Part shown: one piece after another, positions 1-9,890 of the stretch
Numbering within the stretch: the first letter of the stretch is position 1
Layout of the letters: each line of letters starts with the position of its first letter
NCBI GenBank assembly: GCA_013399695.1
Contig: VXAU01003708.1
Coordinates: forward strand, 98,266-162,265
Direction: 5' to 3'
DNA from: Formicarius rufipectus
Taxonomy: Eukaryota > Chordata > Aves > Passeriformes > Formicariidae
Length of the DNA stretch: 64,000 nucleotides
The notes under the pieces: model-generated
The model's database searches: none
Seen by the model: the letters and a program-made list of their open reading frames with translations, nothing else
What the model was told of the DNA's origin: nothing
Made by a program: the position numbers and the translations under genes

Positions 1-2861
1 GCTCTAAGGGAAAGTATTTGATACCTGTAAGCAGGGGATTCATCACCACTGTATGAAACAGGGATCAAACATGACTTGCCCTAAACTTGCTTATTTACTA
101 CTTTGGTTCATCAGATGTTCCCAAACAGAGCGAAATAAATGATCAACCCTCTCAACAAACAGGCTATAAGTTAGTAGATCTTTCCTTATCTTGTCTCAAA
201 TTATCTGCTTATTGCAAAAGAGGGAGCTGAGGAAAGCACACAGCTGGGTTTGACCAAGACAGAGTTAATGGTTCAGAGAGTGCCTCGCAAGGTATTTAAA
301 GAAAAAGTGTCCGGAGTTGCAACTGGAAAGAAAAACACACAATGACTCACTTGGCAAACAAGGCTGAGGAGCACCAGGGGCACAAGGGCAGCACCACTGC
401 TGAGCACTGATTCACAGCCACAGGGAGCTGGGGTCCTGCTGGGAGAAGACTCTGAGGGTATCGGTGTGGGGGTATCTAAAAAGTGCACTTGCACGGGAAA
501 GGAAAGGCAAAATTGAACTACAGTGCTGCCTACAACAGGCACCAGATGGATATCCCCAGAGTGAATCCTCTGGTGACCCACCACCTCTTTTGTATCACCC
601 ACTGATACAGGTGTAAGGAAAGCCCTGGGGCTGAGAGAGGCATCCAGACTGGGCTCCCATCTTTGGCTACTGCATGAGACCAACACGGACGTCCCCCTTG
701 TAAGAAGTTATCCCCAATCCCAACGGCCCTGGAAAGGATCTTCCAAGTGAACAGTTCTCCAACAGGGCAGCCTCAAGGTGCAGGGGGGTTTGTGCTGAGA
801 ATACAACACCCACGCCATGCCCACTCCAAGGCTGTCCTGCAGCCTGAGCTCCTGCCAAGGACTGGCACCCACGAGATGGGCTCCGTTCCTGCCCAAAGAC
901 ACACCTTGAGCCCTGAGACTTCTCCAGAATGCCAGCCTGAGAGAGAATAGGAACAACCAGGAGATTTGGTCCAAACTGGTCTTCCTGCTCCAACTCTAAT
1001 CCTGGACACAGCCACACCTGTAGTTCTGGTCACGTGAACCTGGTGAGATTTCCAAACACAGGCTGGATGAGCTGCCTCCAACAAATCTCAGGTGTGCCCC
1101 GTTCCTAAAGGTACCTTAATCTTGGGGTTAAGCAGTACAGTGAGCAGGTGCTTTGCTATTGGACAATCATTAACTTCTTTCCAACAGCAATTTTATAAAA
1201 CTACCCATGTTGTTATTTCCACATTCTTTTCTACCAAGAGATTTTCCATTTTATCCAGCAAAATAGAAAACACTACCCAAAAATCTAACAGTGAGCACTC
1301 ACTCTTAGTTAGGAGTAAATTCTTAATACTGGCTTTCTGCACCTAGAACAAGAACTTCATTTTTCTGCAGCAGAATTTTTTAATTCAGGAGTTTCTGAAC
1401 CAATTACTCCACAGCCTCAGTTGCAGGGCTCTCTCTCCCACAAACCTTTTCCCTTTACAAGCTGCCTTTATCACCCACACAGTGATAAACCCCGGTGCCT
1501 TGCACATGTCAGCTACCAGGAATTCATTATTTTGTCTGTGTTATGTTATACCAGTCGGGAGTTATCTTTGCAGCCCACAGGCCAGAACCCAAATCAAATG
1601 CGTCAGCTATTTAAAGAAAATAAAAGCCCTCCTCCAGCAATTTAATTAACTTCCAGGGAGGATGGCTGGGTTTCAGCCCTGAAAATGGTATTGGGAAAAT
1701 ACAGTCCAAGATTATCAGGCAGAAAATAATTTATTTTTTTTTTAAAAAAGGTTAGTTCCCTTATAGAGTCCCTGTTGCTAATCTGATTTTAATAAATATT
1801 TCCCCGATGCTAGAAGGACAGCATTAGGACTTCTCAATATTATAAAATTCTTCATCAAGCTACAAAGGAAAATAACACTCTATTGTACGGCATTTTTGAG
1901 AGTAGATGCTGAGTGTGTAAATTAAAGAAGGCAAGACTTAATGTGTTGCAGATTTACATGATGAGTAATTACCAGATTGCCAAGACATTAGGTTTCTTTA
2001 AAATTTAAATAAAATTCATATAATAAACAGAATGTGGACTATGTTCCCCAAAACTGAGCCATGTCAAAAACTGTAACTTGAATCATATTCTCTTTTTTAA
2101 ACCCTTGCGTAGAGTTTAAAAGCCAAGATTTTGTAAAACGAGGCTTGCAGATTTTTCTGTTCCATTTGTAAATACGAGAGTGGAGGAGTGCAATTAACTC
2201 ACGCAGAGTTTCAAAACTCCAATCAATGACTAATACTTGCTCAGGGTTCTTTTTGCAGGAGCTGGACAAAAAGTGCTGGGAACTCATCAGAGAAGCAGTC
2301 AACTGGAAGCCATGAGTCGTGAAAAGCAAACACAAGCAAGCCTTACATCCTTCCTCTTGAGCAAAGTGTGCTCAGCATTGCACAGGAAAGCAGAGAGGCA
2401 GGAACTGGGAGCATCCCAGCCTTGCTGGGAACAGCAGAGCTGCAGGACCCTCTGGAGGACCCACTCTGCCCCTGGCAGCCCTGACAGTGTCCCAGGTAAG
2501 GAGGACAGCCATGCCTCGCTGAGCATTCCCGTGACAAGCCCTTCATCACACACAGCAGGGAATCATCTTGGCTGGGATCACCACTTGGGTAAACAGGAAA
2601 AGGAAGTAGGCACATGGGGAGCTACACCAACCGTGGTCCACTCAACCTTTGTTCCTCATTCCTGTGTCCCAAAGCCAGCCTAGACTGACTCTGAGAATCC
2701 AGAGTTCCCCAAACCAGGTATATGTGTGTGGACACACTGCAGGTACAATTCTGAAGCACGTACTTAAGTTTTATGAAGGTGTCTCAAAAAACACAGTTCT
2801 CTCAAAGTGGGACTGGGGTGGCTTATCTTACATAAAGCCTCTCTCCAAATAAGGCACAAAC

Positions 2862-2909
2862 TAAATAATCTTGAAGGTTCTTTCCAAACCATTCTACGAT
2901 CCTATAAAA
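2862..2909 (+). repeat. CR1 LINE 3' tail fragment
   Basis: The run from AATAATCTTGAAGGTTC through CCAAACCATTCTACGATCC matches the terminal tail of avian CR1 elements (typically GATCTTGAAGGTCCC...CAACCCAAACCATTCTATGATTC). It is in plus orientation. Only the last 50 or so bases are recognisable, as expected for the strongly 5'-truncated copies typical of CR1. Confidence 0.65.
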
Positions 2910-4634
2910 CCCTGGTCCTGTGACAGCCCAGCTCAGGAACTTGGGTCCTTACTGCAAATTAGCTGCAAGGGCCAAACACCAAAGACTCTGGTATTTCCAT
3001 GTTGTCAGTGGTACCAGCCTGCAAAGCCCCTCTGGAGTGACCTCTCTGGGTTAGAAATCAGAAGTTTTTACTTTCTCCAAGTGCCCACGTGTCAGGGCTG
3101 CTCACTGAAAATAAACAGATTTCCAAGGAATGTGCTCACCCACTCAGCATGGGCCAGGGGAGGGTGTTTCTCAGGAGGTTGCTGCTCCCTGCCATCAAGG
3201 CATTATCTGAGATTTTGAGCAGTGGATTGGGAAAGGGTTTCCTGCAGAACCAAAGGAGTCTGAAGCATTTGGGCTGTAGTACTGAGCTGCCAGTCAGCAG
3301 TAATGCCACACGTGGTGACCCCCACCACGGGACATGACCCCAGGGAAAAGCTCTCTATGGGATGTGTGAAAAATCAGCCAGGCACAGATCCCCAGCATTG
3401 CCTGGACTGGTCCAACCCTTCCAGAAAGTTAATCTCTAGGACTTCAGGCAATTCCTGTATTTACCCACGTTCATTCAGCACTAATCCAATATAAAAAAAA
3501 TTAACCTGCGTGTTCTCACGTAAGCAAAAATGGTGCAAGAGCCACATTCCAGAAGGTGATTCAAAGCAGAATGTCCAAATGACAGCAAACAGAGAACACA
3601 CCAAGCCCAAGGAACTGCAAAGGGAGGCAAATCACACTGCGCAGGAGCACCACTGCAAGGACACAGCGTTTGCACTACAGCAAGCTGGGCAGTGGAGGCC
3701 AGTCCTTTGGTATCGTAGTTAAGATATGCTGGTAATTAAGCTAATGCTTTATCAGCATTGGCCCAAAGGACCACTTGTGAGATGTGACATGAAATTCCTT
3801 CACTTCTGGCATGCTCACTGGGCCTGGGACAGCTGTCCATGCTCATTTGCTACAGGGGGGGCATAACATATGCTCAGTTTAACAGAGGAAACAATTGCTG
3901 CAGCTATTTTCATGAAACTCTTAGGAGAAGAGCTGCACTTGGAAATCATTCCTGTACCAGAGTGTTCTTCCCTCCAATTTTCCTTAAATACTTCTGAAGG
4001 TAACCACAGGCAATCCACTCCCTGCAATGTGTCCAAGAAAGCTCATAAAACCACCACAGACACAGTTCTTGAGCAAGAAAAGCCACACTTACAAACCTAT
4101 TTATGGCAAATGATAAGGAGTCAGTGTCCAGTTTAAACCACATAAGGGAGGTTTTCACCACAAAGGTAGTTTTTAACCTTAACCCCTTTTCTTGATTATC
4201 AAGAGCACGTGCCACCAGCTGCTATAGCTTAACAAGTTACTTCTTGTCAAGTCAGCAGCAGTTTTCTGGTTATCTGCCTCTAAGCTGTGCTAAGCTTAGG
4301 GTGTCTTCATGTGTCCCTGTGAGATCAGGAAAGATGAGGGGTCTTTCTAGAGAAAAACGCAACACGCTGCAGTACAAGCAACATAGTGTGAGTCACAAAG
4401 CAGGTCTACAGCGTGAACAGGAACAGAAAGGGTCTGCACACCCAGCCAATCTTAGTGACAAGAATGTCTTTTCCTCCCTGCAGGTGTGACAGCACGCCAA
4501 CAAAAAGGGAGAGGAGGTTTGATGGACTTCACAGAGCATATCCTTCAGCAGAGAAGGGACTGGCCTTTGGAGAGAAGGGATTTTGGGCAACAGCACTGGC
4601 ACTTAATCGACAACTGCACACTGAAGGGAAAGCA

Positions 4635-4670
4635 GAGCGTGTCACTTTGGCAGTCAGACGTGACACGCTC
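4635..4670. repeat. Inverted repeat with 11-bp perfect arms
   Basis: GAGCGTGTCAC at 4635-4645 is the exact reverse complement of GTGACACGCTC at 4660-4670, with a 14-base loop. It lies in intron 7 and could form a hairpin in DNA or in the pre-mRNA. No known element is recognised. Confidence 0.8.
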
Positions 4671-5511
4671 ACTGCATTTGAGCAGACAGCTCTTTACCAA
4701 GGGTTTTCATGGTTCTCCAAGGCTGTTGTAGCTAAAGTTTAAAACACTCCCCTCTTCCCATATGGAAACTCAGCAAGCAGTAAATTATTAACGTGACCAA
4801 AGCCAACCTTCTGAATATTTGCTTAGTGAACTGCTTCTAACGGAAGGTCTTTCCCCCTGGCTCCGGCAGGTGCGAGTGTGACCCCACCTCCTCCCTACAG
4901 TCCCTTATCACAATCAGGGTGGGCTAAGGAGCACCTCCAAGGGGAAACTCAGTCTGATCATTCATATCCAGACAGATCAAGCCCAGCAGCCTAGTCACAC
5001 ATGAGCCACAACACAACTGTTGGGTCAAGTGTGGGGAGGGAGAGGCGCAGGGGCAGCTGCAGGAGAACGCAGCTCATTGATCCTGGTGTGGGCAGCTGGC
5101 GGGCCCCATGTCCCTGCACGTGCTGGGCTGTGGGCAAGGTCATCCAGATGGACCCAAACCACAGCTCTGCAAAAGCACAGGCAAAAGTTTGCTCTTCAAA
5201 CGTTTTGCAAAGCACAGGCTTTCTGGCAGGGAAGTATGGGAGCTTCCCCCTTCTTCCACTTCAGCACCCACAGTTGGGAGGGGAGCAAAGCATGATGGCA
5301 TGAAACACTGTTTTGACTCAGAGCTTGCTCACAAAAGGCATTACTCACCCTGCAGACTCAGATTTTATCCAGCCCAGCAGCACATTTCACTTTCTTCAGG
5401 CACAGCTCGCAGCTGGACTTCACCCCCATTTGTGATTGTTTGCAATACAATGCCAACACAGAAAAACATATCCATCAAGCACACTAGTATTAGAAAGGAA
5501 AATGTTATTAC

Positions 5512-5534
5512 CTGGAATAGTCCCCTTTGGCTTC
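5512..5534 (-). CDS. FRMD4B: FRMD4B microexon 7 (EAKGDYS, F2 lobe, residues 187-194 in part)
   Basis: This exon is only 23 nt. It encodes EAKGDYS and the first two bases (AG) of the next codon, completed as Ser or Arg depending on the next exon. The acceptor is TTTTTCAATTGTAG and the donor TCCAG|GTAATA. It was found by looking for the family's next motif after LVLQ, which is EAKGDYTS or EAKGDFSS in FRMD4 proteins as I recall. The residues match and the splice sites sit exactly where needed. It follows exon 6 after a 953-nt intron. Skipping it would shift the frame. The following exon (family motif LPAFPTKTLQEHPSLAYCED) was searched for by eye between 1 and 5500 and not seen, so it should lie past the left edge. 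Confidence 0.88.
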
Positions 5535-6487
5535 CTACAATTGAAAAACAGTGACAGAATTAAAACACAATCTCTTCAAAAGCCCTCGATTTTCCCAGCA
5601 TTGTTCACTTCCCCACTCCCACAGCTCTGCAGCCAGAGCCTGACCCCCATCACACTCCCTGCAAAACACAGAGCCTCCCTGCATGTGTTCAAGAGCTGAA
5701 CTTGGCCCTTCACGCTTCCAGCTGTAGATAATCCACCTACAGCATAAATAAAACTGCTTCCAAAATGGGAATGAACTTCACATTGCAAATCAAATGTCGC
5801 TTTTACTGCACAAAAAGTGAAATACAATTCCGAGCACATCGAGCCAGAGGTCGGCAGCCCAGGCAGGTCAGCAGTTGGGAGGAATTGTGCTCACTCGAGA
5901 TGAAAACAACCATTCAGGCAGATCAAGCTGCTGAAGCTTTGCTGTGACACTTCGCCAGTGAGAATGCAACGGGGGGGAAAATACCCACAATATTTTAAAA
6001 GCAGAATTTTATTTCATAAAAAGCAGTAAATAACCAGAGTTAAAGCCTGAGTAACACAAAACTTGATTAATGAGCAGGAAACTGACACTGTATATTTCAG
6101 CATAACAGAGGTATCAAAACCATATGCTCTGAAAGGAAGATTCACAGGCATAATATAGCAGATTCAGCTACAGTAATTACTCTTTTCTTCCCAGATCGCT
6201 GGAATGTATTTAAATTAGAACAAGCGATACACTGAATGGAAACATGCCCAAAAATAAATGAATCTCCTTGCTGAGTTTTCCCTCTCTCAATTTCCAATTC
6301 CCCAAATAAATATTTCTCTCACTTGCCTGCATGAAAAGCACAACTCCCACGTACTCCAGCTTTCCCCCCCCCCCGCAATCACCACAAACAACCCCGTGCA
6401 GCGGGGAGGCAAATCCCAGGAAGGCGGATCGCGCTGATGCAAAGGCAGCCCGAGGGAGCGGTCCGGGGACACACGGGGACAACTCAC
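5535..6487 (-). other. FRMD4B: FRMD4B intron 6
   Basis: This short intron separates exon 6 from microexon 7. Its first 120 or so bases in gene orientation are CpG-rich, and the rest is A/T-rich. The side next to exon 6 includes a run of 11 C on the plus strand near 6364. No repeat or other gene is recognised. Confidence 0.85.
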
Positions 6488-6830
6488 CTGCAGCACCAGT
6501 GCGGCCAACTTGAACACGGTCTCGCTGTCCACTTCGATGTGTCCCTGTGGAGAGAGAGCAGAGCTTGAGCCGGGAGCGCCCGCACCGCCCCGGGGAGGCG
6601 GGGACGGCTCTCGGTGCCAGAGCGGCTCCGACACAGCCCGTCCCCTCCCCGTGTCCCCCCCTGCCACCACACACCCCGGCACAGCCCGTCCTCCCCGCCC
6701 CAGCCCTGCCCTCGCCGCGCTTTCATCGCACATATTCCTGTCGCTGCCTCTCACGGGATGCTGCTCCGCGTTGCCGCATCCGACCTCTCTCCAGGGAGCC
6801 GGTCCCGCACGCTGCGAAGCCTTGCCATGC
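6360..6830. promoter_or_regulatory. Intragenic CpG-rich island covering exon 6
   Basis: A block rich in CpG surrounds exon 6, with stretches such as CGGATCGCGCTGATG, GCCCGCACCGCCCCGGGGAGG, TCGCCGCGCTTTCATCG and TCCGCGTTGCCGCATCCGACC. CpG is sparse a few hundred bases away on either side. The island extends well beyond the 57-nt exon into both introns, so coding constraint alone does not explain it. It could be an alternative or antisense promoter or an orphan island; the sequence does not decide. Confidence 0.6.
6488..6544 (-). CDS. FRMD4B: FRMD4B coding exon 6 (FERM F2 lobe, residues 168-186)
   Basis: This 57-nt exon encodes 19 codons, GHIEVDSETVFKLAALVLQ, with phase 0 at both ends. The acceptor is CTCTCTCCACAG and the donor CAG|GTGAGT, both strong. 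The segment is the first helix of the F2 (acyl-CoA-binding-protein-like) lobe. The nearest family wording I recall is GQIEVDSETIFKLAALILQ in mammalian FRMD4B. The exon sits inside a CpG-rich block at about 6.36-6.83 kb, unlike exons 2-5 and 7, which lie in ordinary A/T-richer intronic DNA. Because it is symmetric, skipping would remove 19 residues without a frameshift. Confidence 0.95.
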
Positions 6831-6891
6831 AGCAACGAAGGTATTTTAATGGTTCAGAGCACAGTCCTCAGAGCAAGGTCCACAGTGCGTG

Positions 6892-7042
6892 GAATAACAG
6901 AATAGTTGGGTTTGGGAGAGACCTTAAAAGCTCATCTCGTTCCAACCCCCCCTACCATGGGCAGGGACACCTTCCGCTAGACCAGGTTGCTCCAAGCCCC
7001 ACCCAACCTGGCCTTGAACATTTCCAGGGATGGGGAATGGCA
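6892..7042 (-). repeat. CR1 LINE 3' end fragment
   Basis: The plus strand reads like the reverse complement of the avian CR1 3' region: GAATAGTTGGGTTTGGGAG, ACCTTAAAAGCTCATC, CCATGGGCAGGGACACC, AGACCAGGTTGCTCCAAG, and CCTTGAACATTTCCAGGGA. All landmarks occur in the right order. The copy is in minus orientation, the same as the gene, and is truncated. It abuts the CpG-rich block of exon 6. Confidence 0.9.
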
Positions 7043-7586
7043 GATAAATGGTTGTATGGTACCCAAAAGCACACACTGGCTTGACAAGTATTAATATTTG
7101 ACAACATATAGACTCGTGGCTGGGTCTAGAAGAAAAGGCATTTCCCAGCTCAATGCTCTCCAAATCATGGCAGGTGGGCTTGGGTGTAGCACACACCTGT
7201 GCAGTGTGAAAGCCATGGCCCAGCCAAGAGAAAACCAAGAAACTGCATCCATTTCTTGGTAAAGAGTTTAATTACTTATAGTTTTAGGACAACTCGTTCT
7301 TTGATGTGATGGTACACAGGCCCCTAATGCTAAGTAAGTTTTACTAATTACCCATGAGGATAGCGTAACTAAACTTCCTTTGGCCCACTCACTCAGCCTG
7401 GATCTGACAGCCTTCAGTTCTTCCAAGTCCACTGAAGTTGTAGAGCAATGTTCAGAAAAACTGCATAGACCCTCATGCTGAAGAATCTCCTGTGCCCTGA
7501 CCCCACTCCAAAAGCAGTCCTGCCCAGATAGCACCACGTGTTCAGTAACTCCAGAAAGGCCAAAATATCAAAACTACGTAAGGATC

Positions 7587-7766
7587 TGTTTTTGTGGGTT
7601 TCGTTTTGTTGTGTGCTGTTTTTTTCGTTGTATGTTTCGTTTTGGGTTTTTTTGCGGGTTTCTGTTGTTGTTGGGAGGTTTTTTTTGTGTGTGTGGGGGG
7701 GGTTTTTTTTGTTTGGGGTTTTTTTGATTTTTGTTTTGCTTGGGTTTTTGTTTGTTTGTTTTCTGC
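7587..7766. repeat. G/T-rich low-complexity tract
   Basis: About 180 bases on the plus strand are almost entirely G and T, with T5-T8 runs separated by G runs and a GGGGGGG stretch. It is not a regular tandem repeat. An open frame on the minus strand runs through it and encodes an artificial-looking Lys/Thr/Gln/Pro-rich tail, which should not be taken as a gene. Confidence 0.85.
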
Positions 7767-8825
7767 TTGCAAACTTAAGTGCAAGCGTAGAGTTAGTTTC
7801 TTACCAGCAAGAACCCTGGTGTTGATTCTATACTGGGACTGGCAGTAACACTGAAAGAGTAAAGAAGATGCACTGACAGTTGGACTTCGCTTGTCTGTGC
7901 CACCCTTTGCACCTCCTATATCCTGCAAATGAGCCCACAAACACGGATTTTTCTTATTGACCTTCTGAAAGTGAAGATAGTGGATATGATGCCTGTCTCC
8001 TGCCACTGAGATCCCAACATATCCTTTGTCCCCAGGATCTCTTGGCTGAACGACGAGACAAAGCAGACCAAAAGCTGAAATAATGCCAAGGCCAGTGCAG
8101 CAGGAAGATCTACAGAATTGCATACAGATACATGAATGACATCTCAAAATATATTAGGGCACATCTGGAGCTGAGCTAATTTACCACAGCTGCAGGACTG
8201 GCCCACAGAGACTAAATTCAAAAGTGAGCAAACAAATAATTCAATTTTCATGGAAAGGAAGTTTTTTTTGCCAGCTTTGTCAATAAAATATCCCAACAGC
8301 AGCACTCCCCCAGGTTTCTCTGACAGGCAGATCAAGAGGAATTTCCCCTTCCCAACAGGTGTGGCAACAGCTATGCAGGAGCAGCCTCCAAAGCAATCCC
8401 AGATATATTTTATTAGAAGAAAAGGAGGGGCACATTACAAGTTAGTAGAAAAAAGAATTGCTTGAAGTTCATCCTTCCTTCAGATCTCTTTCATGTTGAT
8501 GCTTAAGAAAAGAGGCAAGATCGCAGCCCAGAAACTCTTCATGTAGGTGCAATTTTAAGGCACTTTGTTACTTCCAGGTCTGTATCAGGTTAGTCATTGT
8601 CATGCACATCTGAGCTGGCTTTTTTTAAAGCTTAAATTGCATCTGCTCAAACAGCCTCTGAAGCCAACTGTGGTGGTGGTGGGAGGATTAGGGGAGATCA
8701 TGTCATCCTACCACCATGTGCTCCTGCACCAGCAAGGCTGGGGACTCATACGTGAGAAAATGCCATCACTGGGAACCTCAGCTCGGCTGGAAAGATGGGA
8801 TCCAGCTTAGCAAAGCTGTCTGTTG

Positions 8826-9080
8826 ACCACAAAAATCAGGGAAAATAAGGCTAGAAGGGGCCTTAAAAGCTCATCAGGATCATTTCCCTGCCTCAAGGCA
8901 GAATCAGCTACATGTCGCTCATCACCTTTTAAACCTACAAGAAACTCATAGAGATTTAACTCTCCAAGGCCCTCTTCAGTTTATTGCTGCCTTCTAAATA
9001 ACCTCAGCAGCTCTCAATGAGTTTCTGCAGCAGTGAGTCTCTGCTGACCCACAGCAATAGCTGCTGCTGGCATTACTGGG
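8826..9080 (-). repeat. Older CR1-like LINE fragment
   Basis: The plus strand shows the diverged order GGCTAGAAGGGGCCTTAAAA, a region equivalent to the usual TCATCTAGTCCA...CCCTGC run, then the CCTTTTAAACCTACAAG and GATTTAACTCTCCAAGG parts. This pattern is typical of old reptile/bird CR1 3' ends in reverse orientation. Divergence is high, so the boundaries are approximate. Confidence 0.5.
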
Positions 9081-9633
9081 GTGTCTGGAGCTTAATAACC
9101 AAGCACCTCTGTACTTTTCATCTTCAAAGCACCTCACAGCCATTAACTAATTAGCAATAGTAGTTAAAAGGCTGCTCTTCACTTGTTCCTAGATACCAGG
9201 GTTAAGAAACTCTAGCCACTTTACTGGTTGCTATGGCATTGCCACAAGTGTTAACAGTGAACCCACAAACTACTGCATTTAGGGTTTTAGCAGACCAAAG
9301 AGATGCTGAATCGGGACTCGCTTCTCCAGGTGATTAAGTTTCAGTCTTTGCTTTCAGAGTGAGGGATTTGCTGTGCCAGTGCAGTTTTAAACACATTTCC
9401 TTAGAAGCTATAGAGGAGTGAACAGGTCCTACCTAACTTGACCTCTTTCAAGGATGCTGTAGGTATCTGGACCAAGTAAAGGGGAGAAACAGGATTCCCC
9501 AGGTCCAGGGCTGCCACCATGTCTCTCCAGCTGCTGCAAATCCCAGCGCAGGGTAGACCAGGCCTAATTATCATCCTTTATCACCATACAGTAACAACAG
9601 CAGGAGACTGGGGCCACTCTGAGTGAGGCTCAG

Positions 9634-9713
9634 CACAAAAAACAACCAACCAAAAAAACCCCAAAAAAAACCCCAAACAAACAAAAAAACCACCACCAAA
9701 CAAAAAAACCCCA
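9634..9713. repeat. A/C-rich low-complexity tract
   Basis: Runs of A4-A8 alternate with C2-C4 on the plus strand for about 80 bases. It is the complementary type of the G/T tract at 7.6-7.77 kb and lies beside a nested palindrome and a MIR-like remnant. Confidence 0.8.
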
Positions 9714-9738
9714 GAGCAATCAGGAGAACACACCACCC

Positions 9739-9767
9739 TTTTAGCCCCCCCTTTAAAGGGGCTAAAA
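9739..9767. repeat. Nested palindrome around CCCCTTTAAAGGGG
   Basis: The 14-base core CCCCTTTAAAGGGG (9748-9761) is a perfect palindrome. It is flanked by TTTTAG (9739-9744) and CTAAAA (9762-9767), which also pair, leaving a three-C bulge on one side. No known site is recognised. Confidence 0.8.
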
Positions 9768-9782
9768 ATCACAGAAGAAAAG

Positions 9783-9890
9783 ATGCAGGGAGGCAAAGGG
9801 ACTGCCCTGAAGTCCCACAGTAGCTAAGGAGCAGAGCAAGGATTTGATTCAAAGGATACAAAGCCCAGCTCAGCCTTTATCTGGCAGACT
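9783..9890 (-). repeat. Ancient MIR-like SINE remnant
   Basis: GGGAGGCAAAGGGACTGCCC, CCCACAGTAGCTAAGGAGCA and GAGCAAGGATTTGATTC follow in order the reverse-complement core of MIR/CORE-SINE elements (GAGGCACAGAG...CTTGCCCAAGGTCACACAGCTAGTAAGTGGCAGAGC...GGATTCGAAC). It is heavily diverged, consistent with a very old amniote insertion. Confidence 0.55.

Larger units (their letters stand above)
1..5511 (-). other. FRMD4B: FRMD4B intron 7 (incomplete, continues off the left edge)
   Basis: This is the sequence downstream of microexon 7 in gene orientation. I see no further FRMD4B exon, and none of the open frames here resembles a known protein. It holds a short CR1 3' tail near 2.86-2.91 kb and an 11-bp-arm inverted repeat at 4635-4670; the remainder looks like unremarkable intronic DNA. 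Confidence 0.7.

Noticed and set aside
1..5500. The next FRMD4B exon (family motif LPAFPTK...HPSLAYCED)
   Set aside because: Looked for by eye on the minus strand and not seen; it should be beyond the left edge.
6510..6905. Plus-strand frames over exon 6
   Set aside because: They are antisense shadows in the CpG-rich, stop-poor block; the minus strand carries the real exon with matching splice sites.
7542..8147. 201-codon minus-strand open frame
   Set aside because: Its C-terminal half is a translation of the G/T-rich low-complexity tract, giving a Lys/Thr/Gln/Pro-rich tail, and the rest matches nothing I know.
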